Source: Aedes albopictus
Lineage: Eukaryota > Arthropoda > Insecta > Diptera > Culicidae
Reading direction: 5' to 3'
DNA length: 64,000 nucleotides
NCBI RefSeq assembly: GCF_035046485.1
Contig: NC_085138.1
Location: 292,374,256 to 292,438,255, forward strand
The notes under the pieces were generated by a model, which saw nothing but the letters and a program-made list of their open reading frames with translations, did not search any database and was not told where the DNA came from. A program made the translations under genes and the position numbers. Each line of letters opens with the position of its first letter. The first letter of the stretch is position 1. Shown in pieces: positions 57,027 through 64,000 of this stretch.

Positions 57027-57183
57027 AATGGTTACGTTACTATATTTTTCAACTAAGGATTCTATCAAAAAGTAATTAGCAACTTTCTTTTGTGAACAAC
57101 AGGTAACAGAAATCGAAATTTTAGTTCTGATTTTTACCTAATTGAAATTCAACGCCATCTGTGCCATATTCATAGCTCTAAAA

Positions 57184-58005
57184 TTAAAATGAGTGCACTT
57201 TAGATTGAATACCTTTTATTAAATTCTGCACGGTTTTTTGTGCATTTTCGGGAAGATGCTGTCCATTTTTTATGAACTCCTGCATATTTCCAGTAACTAT
57301 ACCTTCCTTCTTGAAGCTCATTTTGACATTAACCCAATAGCGTTCAATAGGACGGAGTTCGGGATTGCTTGGCGGATTGCTCTCTTTTTCGACATATCGG
57401 ACCTCGTTGTCCGAAATCCTCTACACTGTAAGACTGGCTTAGCATTGTGCGCTGATGCCAAATCCACACCTATCTTGCCAAATCAGAACCTTTTGTCCGA
57501 ATTTTTCCTGCGCTACCGAGCAGTTACCATCGTTCACATTCTCTCCACCATCGATTTAGTGTAGAATTGAGTTTCGGTAAGCATTCGTGAATCCTCTTTC
57601 ACTTATATTTCCTCATCCATCCGAATGCAACTGCCATAATTGTCTAAAATCCATTCGTACAGCTTCCACGCCCTGGTTTTTGCACGAGGCTGTTGTTCCA
57701 GTGACTTTCCGCTTATTATACGTCTTTAGTGAGCTGCGAGCCTTGATTCTTTGGATCATTCCGATGCTGGATTCGAAACTTTTGGCCAAAACTCTCATTG
57801 ATGCAGATCGGTTTTGACGAATAACGGACGATGCCACTTGGGAATCCAGTTTGGGTCGGCTAGGGCCAGGATTTCCTCCAAATCTCGGTGAATCTTTTAA
57901 GGAATATTCTGTGCAAAACTTGTGGGAAACAGTTTTCACACTTGTGTGGTAGGACATTTTGAACCGTTTTGTAATCTGATTGTAAGTAATACCCTTTTCG
58001 GTTCA
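57184..58005 (-). pseudogene. Mariner-type transposase relic (ITm, DD37-like)
   Basis: Read on the minus strand: helix-turn-helix part GITYNQITKRFKMSY and SPRFGGNPGPSRPK, then RSASMRVLAKSFESS and SLKTYNKRK. The catalytic part is broken: the first-D block is degenerate (EDSRMLTETQFYTKS), the second reads DLASAHNAKPVLQ, and in another frame NPELRPIERYWVNVK carries the E. The tail ends NLIKGIQSKVHSF and a stop. Several frameshifts; inactive. I do not see its terminal repeats. Elements of this type move DNA by cut and paste into TA. Confidence 0.85.
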
Positions 58006-58014
58006 CCAAATGGG

Positions 58015-58087
58015 ACTCCTTCAGGAGCTCTTGCTAAGATCACTTTTGAAAGTTATTCCGGGATTCCTCCAGAGATTTCTTCAGAAA
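58015..58087. repeat. 12-bp satellite, short piece left of the Tc1 element
   Basis: GGACTCCTTCAGGAGCTC and CCGGGATTCCTCCAGAG: satellite units in TCCTCCA polarity. It continues at 61023 across the inserted Tc1 element. Confidence 0.7.
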
Positions 58088-58912
58088 TACACTCTGTTCC
58101 ATAACTATAGAAGATCCAACTAATATTTATTTGCTATTTATTCAAAGTGCAACTGATTATTTCATGCACTACGCCATTATAATTACCCATGTGCCTTACA
58201 CATACTACCATGTAATTCTATTCATGCTCATGTGTGTATACAGATAAATTTAAAAAAAACTGAAATCCCTTTGTTGCAATACTATAGATCCAATACATGT
58301 AAGTCATTCGTTGTGCCTAATCAACGCGTTGTTTTAGGTTCTGTGCTCAGGTTTATTTCGGCGTTCGACGTATTGTTACGTGTAAACTTCAATTTATAAT
58401 ATGCCGTGTGCAAAATATATATCTGAAGTTGAAATAAGGAATATTTTGACACATCAAGACAGGTGTTTAACAGTTCGTGAAATTTCTCGTCGTGTAAGCA
58501 GATTTCATCGTGCCGCTGTTATTTTCTTTTAAGATCCAATTCAATACGGCAGAAAGAAAACACGAGGAAGCTTTCAAAACGGAATAAGGATCGCAATCAA
58601 CTCGCTAAAAAGTTTGAACCAGTTAAAGAAAAAACTAGGTAGCACTAGACGTCTCGCATTTGGCAACTTATAGAGTCCTGAAAGAATATCCACACGATCA
58701 ATGTAAAAAAAAATGGAATGTGCTCCAAAACTTTTGAGCCATCATAATGATTCGTGTTCGAAATTTGATTGCGATAACATGCGTTGAGATTGGAGTAAAG
58801 TAGGTACTACAGTTGACACCACATCTTGATGTTCTACAGGTAAATATCATCTTGTACCGACTTTTCGAACCCTTTATGCAAAATTCCCCTTTTCGAATGA
58901 GTGTATTCAGTG

Positions 58913-58973
58913 TTGTACCTTTTAATTCTGCCCTATATAGGGCGGCATAGAGAGCGGAATTAAAAGGTACAAA
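58913..58973. repeat. Short hairpin (TTGTACCTTTTAATTC)
   Basis: TTGTACCTTTTAATTCTGCC at 58913-58932 and the inverse GGAATTAAAAGGTAC at 58956-58970, with CCCTATATAGGG in the loop, itself a palindrome. Probably a tiny MITE; no duplication determined. Confidence 0.7.
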
Positions 58974-59292
58974 ACTGATTACAGTTCTTTAAAGGTTAAT
59001 ATCACTTTATCTCCCTGTCTTTATTCGATCCCGATGGTTTTTGTTCTAGATTTTCTCACGAATTGTCAATATACTATTTTTACAGGTTAATACTGTACCT
59101 GGTGCCAAAGGTGCAAATTATTCAAAGAAGGTGAAATTATATCTGTTTGGTGAAGGTTTTCCCAAGTTACGAAATTTTAAAATTATTTATTCATTTTAGA
59201 TCTCTAAATTCTTCCATAAATTACAGTTCATTCTGCTCATCTCGATATATTGGGATAGGTTGGTTCTTCAACATGCGGCGAATCAACTGTTA

Positions 59293-60187
59293 CCGTAAAC
59301 CGGGGTCAAATTAATCAGCGGGTGAAATTGATCATTCGGGTGCTATATTGTAATTCCATACAAGGAACTCTCAAGCGTTGTAATGATCTTGAACTGTTTA
59401 CGTCATCTGGTTCGTAGATGTCTAGAGATGAGTGCAGACTTTTATTTTTTTAGAAAAAAGTTAGTTTTACCTTATTTTTTTAGGCATTTGCAATGTATTA
59501 CTCATTAGGCTGAAATCATTGCTACAATCGATTGCTAATAGGACTTCCCGTAAATTCTCTGTTTTAACATTTTTGTGGAGCCTTGGTGGGAAAGTTATGT
59601 AGCTATTCTGAACATGAAATAGTTTAAAAAAGATAAGTTTATGATGAAATAGTCATTTATTGTGATAGAAATCAATATTTTCAAATAAAATTGCCTACCT
59701 TTAGGCGTTTAAGGGGAAATTTTAAAATTTAATTTTGTATTTTAAGTATTAAATTCACTAGTTATAAGACTTTAAATGCTTTATTCGGTTTTAGAAGAGC
59801 AAAATTTAGCGGAGTAGGAAATTCTTCTTTTCAACTGATGCTTAACCTTCCAGGACGCGCGCCATCAAGCAACCGAAACTGCACCGCGCTCGCGCTATAT
59901 ACGAAAAGCGAGGTTTTTTGGTAGTGTTGTACTTTTTACAACAGCGCGCGCGCTGAAGGGTTAATTGTATACTGATCAATTTCGTCCCAAAGTGGCATAT
60001 CAATTTTTTTGAGTTTTGGAGTTATTTAACTCAAAGTTTAAATTCGTTGAGCAAAATTCTAACACATGGTTCCATGGAGATCCACTGGGTACTGGTTTTA
60101 CAGAAATTCTTTTAGCAATATTTGAATTACCAATGATGTTATGTGCGAAAGTTATTTTAAAGTGATCAATTTGACCCCGGATTACGG
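59293..60187. mobile_element. TA-flanked MITE (CCGTAAACCGGGGTC ends)
   Basis: 895 bp, ends CCGTAAACCGGGGTCAAATT and the near inverse GACCCCGGATTACGG, flanked by TA (59291-59292, 60188-60189). TGATCA and TTGATC words lie near both ends. No transposase. It is inside the Tc1 element and itself holds a 115-bp TTAA element. Confidence 0.85.
59846..59960. mobile_element. 115-bp TTAA-flanked MITE with GCGCGC ends
   Basis: TTAA on both sides (59842-59845, 59961-59964), ends CCTTCCAGGACGCGCGC and GCGCGCGCGCTGAAGGG. Strikingly GC-rich against its AT-rich surroundings. TTAA duplication and CCYT ends match those of 15912-16527 in type. Probably mobilised by a piggyBac-type enzyme. Confidence 0.78.
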
Positions 60188-61022
60188 TAGTGTTTAAATA
60201 TTTATTTGATTGGTTTCTCAAGACATATTTGACACTTTGGGAGACCTTCTAGTTCGAAAAGAAGTTCAGCTTGTATCGACCGAATGGATTTTTTTGTACT
60301 GGAGAGATTTACGAAAATAATCAAGTTACTGCTCAAAGAATCTCTCGGGGGTGGCGGTATGATGGTATGGAGAGGGTTCTGTCGACTCGAATGGACGGGC
60401 ATTCAGGGATGTGCCAAGCTTCTGAACCTGGAAAATATATACTACCGTTTCTTGCAGCAACGCCGTTAAACAAAATGGACAACGTTTTATCAAGATCATG
60501 AATACACTTGTCCACGCGGTTCAAGCAAATATGGCTTAGTTTCGTGAAAAGCTTATTCAGATTAAAGAATGGTCAGCTTCTTACCCTGATCAGAACCCAA
60601 TTGAGAATTTGTAGGGTTGATTATAAAAGCAGTGTGTAAATAAAATAAGCCGTACCGATGTTTTCCAAATCTAAACCGTTAAGTTGTTTGAACGTGTAAT
60701 AAAACCCATTAAAAGTATCCTGGATAGACTGTTTGAGCTTATTAAGAACAAAAGAGAGACTACTCATTATTGATATGTTGAATGTTTTGTGTAGCTTAAA
60801 TTAACTATAAGAATTCTCGCTTGGATCTATTGTTATGACACAAGGGAACTTATATAAGATTATTTATCAGATTCAGAGAACACATGTAATATAAAATTAT
60901 TATTTTTCTCATGTCTGGTCTAAATAATGAATTAAACAGGAGAACAATATAATTCGGATTCATTCTACATATCCAAGTACCCAAAAATATTGTTTGGATC
61001 TATAGTTATGGAGTATAGTGTA

Positions 61023-61830
61023 TCTTCTGGGTTTCCTCCAAAATTTCCTGAATCTTCTTGAAATTTCTTCCGAAATACCTTGAGAAATTTCTTTTAGGAT
61101 TCCTGTGGAAATTCCTTCTGAAATTATTCCATCATGTTTACTTGGGATTCTTTCAGGAATTTCACCCGGAGATTCTCCAGAAATTTATAACAGGTTTCCT
61201 CTTGCAGTTCCTTTTGTGATTCCTCAGGAAGTTGCATCTTAGATTTTTTTTTGGATTCCTTCAGGAGTTCCCACAAGAATGCTTTCAAAACTTTCTTCTG
61301 GGAATTCTTAGCTAGATTCCTTCAGGAATTTATTCCGAAATTGTCCTCATAGTTCATTTTGAAATGTCTTCTGAAAGCATTTTCTAAAAGAATCCCGGAA
61401 GAAGTTCCCGAAAAAAGTTCCCAAAGGAATCCCAGAACAATTTGCTAGAGGAATCTAGGAATGAGTTCCTGACAAACTTGCGGAAGCAGTTCCTAACAGA
61501 ATTTCAGACGAAGTTTCTGGAAGAAGTTCCCGAAAGAATCCTATAAAGAAACACCTGGAGAACTCCTAAAAGGAACTTCTGGAGAAATTCCCGGATGGAA
61601 TCTCCGGAGTAACCTCGCGAGGAGAAATCTCAGATAGATCCTAATTGGCAATCTCACATGAAATTCTCGAACAAATCCCAGAGGAATCTGAATCTGAAGG
61701 AATCCTAAATAAACCAGAGGAAGAATCTCACAAGGGACTATCTGAGAATCCCAGAAGAAACTCCTGGAGGAGTCCTGGAAGAAATTTGTGGAGAGACCGA
61801 GAAGGTATTCTCAGATTACACTGAAAAAAA
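61023..61830. repeat. 12-bp satellite with a polarity switch
   Basis: 61023-61375 has TTCCTTCAGGAATTT units (TCCTCCA polarity); from about 61385 to 61830 the units read GGAATCCCAGAAG / CCTGGAGGAGTCC (opposite polarity). The two halves can pair around CTGAAAGCATTTTCTAAAAG. No gene. Confidence 0.8.
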
Positions 61831-62597
61831 GGTTGCTTGGAACCACTTGCAAGTCATAAATCAGTACAGTGTACTGAGTACACTTTCCCTCGCACGCGAA
61901 CCCCACATTATTTGAGTTTACTCAAACCACACATGAAATGCTGACGAAATATTTAACATTTATTGAGTATTTTACGCTTTATTAGACTATTGTGCAAATA
62001 TTTTTTGCACAGTGACTATTTGCACGCCTCACTGAACATACACGCTTTCTCACGGTTACCCTGACAACAACTTTTTTTCCTCATTGTTATTATTTTGAAG
62101 AGTATAATTATTGTGATTGATCGACACAGTTGAATGAAACTTTCAGTAGAATCGGCGAAAAAATACGGAATGAAGCTTATGGGAGGCTCTCGGGTTGAAT
62201 ATAAGTGAATCCATAGCTGTGGAAAATATCTGTGGAACCTGCAAGATGAACCTGGAGATTCCAGAAACAATGTGAAAATTCGTGGAGTCGCAACCTAGGT
62301 CGGAGTGAAAGGGTTTTGTTGAGATGGACAGTGTGTACTTCATGTTGTACTCCTCAAACCTCCGGTCACAGTCAGAAGCGTACGGACAGGGCACGTCTGG
62401 GATGAAACAGGGACTTCAGGTTCACAAGATGGCTCGCGGAACAACACGGATAGAAACCGGTCTCCAAAGCACTCTCAGATACTCACCCGGTCCCCACACA
62501 TGCAGGTCCTCCCAACTTCACCAGACTGCCGACCCAAAATCCCAGTCTCCTACGACGGATTTCGCGCCAACTCGTACAAATGTTGGCAGTACCCTCT
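61831..62597. other. No gene recognised; CACTGAAAAAAA motif
   Basis: ATTACACTGAAAAAAAGG at 61815-61832 has the look of a DNA-element end, and CAGATTACACTGAAA resembles the terminus at 62600, but no partner end is clear. 62340-62590 has mixed composition with a 91-codon frame lacking motifs. Confidence 0.45.
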
Positions 62598-63805
62598 AAG
62601 ATTACAATGAAACTTTCTGGTTGTGTAGACCTTGACTAGATAAGCCACTTTGCATACTTAGTTTCTTCAAAAATTATCTAGATTGTCTTTTGAAAAAGGC
62701 ATTTTTTTTTTCAAATGCATTTAGTAAAAAAATGACTACTCCCACAAGGAAATTTGCACAAAATAATTCAAAATAAAAAAAAATTGAAAGAATACCAAAT
62801 TGAGCCCTACAGTGAAAAAATCATTTGAAAAAAATTCAAAGTCGATTTCCAAAAAAAAATCGTTTTCGATGAAAATTTGTCCCAAGATAAGTAATTATGT
62901 TCCCTACCAACCGTCCATCAGGCATCAGTAGGTCGGCTTCAGAGGTACGTTTTACTCCAACCGTCCATACACGACCAGATTGACACTTTTAAGTAATTGC
63001 AGTTTTTCTAACAACAACTTTTTCGTGTCCAAATGATTTTTTTAGTGGTTTTTGTTATTAAAAATTTATTCAGTGAAGGTTCGAATCCCCCAAAATCCAA
63101 TGAAACACATTTTGTTATAGATTTTGTCTCATTTATTCAATCATTTGGAAAGGTTTTCTTTTATTCTATTTACATAAATACTTTATTAAAAATGTATCCT
63201 CGTCGCACCTTTTTATCGACTTGTTTCAAATGCATTCAATGAAAAAATGACAACTCCTAAAAATAAATTTAGTACGGGTGATTACCACTAAATATTTCTA
63301 AGAAATAGTATTGAAAACATCCTGATTGTGCCCTACACTGAAAAAAATAATTTAAAAACAATACAATGTCGATTAAAAAAAAACCATTTTTGATATCGAT
63401 GAAATTTCGTCTCAAGATAGGTAATTATGTTCCCTACCAACCGTCCATACACCACAAAACGGGCACTTTTAAGGAAAAAAGTTTGCCTTTGTTTTGCCTT
63501 TGTTTTTGAATCGAATTTGAATTCTGAAAATATCTTTTTTTTTTCAGTCTAGGGTTCAATTTGGATTTTTCCAATATTTTTCCTTAAAACTTGACTTATT
63601 TTGTGTTACTAATTACTAAATAATATGATTTGTAATAGTAGTTATTTTTTTACTAAACGCATTTTGCAAAAAAATCGATAAAAAAAGTTAGCCCTTTTCA
63701 AAAGACAGTCTAGATGAATTTTAATGAAACTAAGTATGCAAAGTGGCTTATCTAGTCAAGGTTTACATATTTAGAAAGTTTCATTGTAATCTGAGAAGGA
63801 GCTGC
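62598..63805. mobile_element. Large TIR element with internal direct repeats
   Basis: The left arm (AGATTACAATGAAACTTTC, then CCTTGACTAGATAAGCCACT) is inverted at the right end (63705-63802), about 100 bases with few mismatches. Inside, the stretch from CAAATGCATT to ACCAACCGTCCAT occurs twice in direct order (62716-62972 and 63226-63450), diverged. No frame with a domain and no certain duplication. Confidence 0.75.
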
Positions 63806-64000
63806 TAACTCCAAACACGATTTAGGACGAAATTCGCCATTTCCTAAGAGAAACCATTTGTAATAAAGTATTTATTAAAATATAAAAATTGAATTGATTG
63901 AATGAATAAGACAAAATCTCCTTGAATAAATGAGACAAAATCTTTTAGCAAATTGTGCTTCATTGGATTCTGAGATGATTTTGACCATTACTGGCTTAGT
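63806..64000. other. No gene recognised at the right edge
   Basis: AT-rich; GACAAAATCT with TTGAATAAATGA occurs twice (63906-63950). The window ends here, so any continuing feature is cut. Confidence 0.4.

Larger units (their letters stand above)
58401..60773 (+). pseudogene. Tc1-like transposase, split and frameshifted
   Basis: Start MPCAKYISEVEIRN, then a helix-turn-helix VREISRRVSRFHRA and DPIQYGRKKTRGS (58401-58580), then KLLSHHNDSCSKF and a frame to 58803. A large insertion follows. It resumes at 60250 with SSKRSSACIDRPNG-type sequence, GGMMVWRGF (near 60355), and WSASYPDQNPIENL (60569-60610), which holds the catalytic E. The last part RLFELIKNKRETTHY ends at 60773. Many stops and shifts; inactive. 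Catalyses cut-and-paste transposition in intact relatives. Confidence 0.87.
58090..61020 (+). mobile_element. Tc1-like transposon, decayed and nested
   Basis: Terminal repeats CACTCTGTTCCATAACTATAG and its inverse TATAGTTATGGAGTATAGTG, flanked by TA (58088-58089, 61021-61022). A second inner pair (ACTATAGATCC near 58281, GGATCTATTGTT near 60823) is present, as in elements with doubled binding sites. It is inserted in the 12-bp satellite and contains the transposase relic plus MITEs at 59293-60187 and 58913-58973. Confidence 0.88.

Noticed and set aside
57238..57564. 108-codon plus-strand frame
   Set aside because: It is antisense to the mariner transposase C-terminal part, which has recognisable motifs on the minus strand.

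Overview
The window is a piece of a large, repeat-choked insect genome, most likely an Aedes mosquito. The evidence is several RTE-clade (JAM1-like) retrotransposon copies, Feilai-like tRNA-derived SINEs, many short TIR elements (MITEs), and long degenerate arrays that read as spurious tetrapeptide-repeat ORFs. I see no convincing complete host gene, no RNA gene that looks functional, and nothing prokaryotic or CRISPR-like. The only long intact coding frames belong to retrotransposons (28955-31195 and 43866-44993). One 35-bp micro-exon candidate (39822-39856) sits in the longest repeat-poor stretch, which suggests an intron of a host gene or intergenic DNA.

Layout. 1-1200: 5' part of an RTE on the minus strand, running off the left edge. 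1201-4130: 12-bp-period satellite with a SINE inside. 5650-15228: one RTE locus, itself a head-to-head-repeated chimera, split by a nest of DNA elements (8670-8913; 8963-14397, which contains 10200-11606 and 11665-14075, the latter containing 12443-13201; and 14655-15060). 15912-19099: a row of MITEs with clear target-site duplications (TTAA, 2 bp, 8 bp). 19540-23285: the 12-bp satellite in the other polarity, split by a hAT-like element (20289-21358). 24340-26205: foldback MITEs. 26584-31222: tRNA-like SINE head, then a nearly full-length RTE carrying a 584-bp solo LTR. 33069-36125: a region with six exact copies of a 15-bp motif. 36649-38984: RTE fragment, SINE, and a 2-bp-TSD element holding a Penelope-like insert with a hammerhead-like core. 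38985-42394: repeat-poor. 42395-45032: two identical 224-bp MITEs and a young 5'-truncated RTE. 45170-54790: satellite split by a Transib-like foldback, which is split by another element carrying a 146-bp satellite, which is split again by two insertions. 54791-64000: SINE, 2-bp-TSD element, mariner and Tc1 transposase relics, more satellite, and a TIR element with internal direct repeats.

How it fits together. Because many insertions land in another repeat, empty sites can be read inside the window. That gives exact ends and duplications: 5 bp for the LTR, 8 bp for three hAT-like elements, TA for four elements, TTAA for two, 5 bp for the Transib-like foldback, 11 bp for an RTE, 12 and 10 bp for SINEs. 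A set of elements with C-starting termini (CCCARGTAAC, CCCGAGCAGG, CACACY, CACAG) repeatedly shows 2-bp duplications of non-fixed sequence (AT, TG, AA, AA, TG, TA, CA); I consider this the most interesting signal. The 12-bp satellite acts as a sink hit by at least four unrelated elements. All family names rest on motifs and termini I can read; no database was searched.
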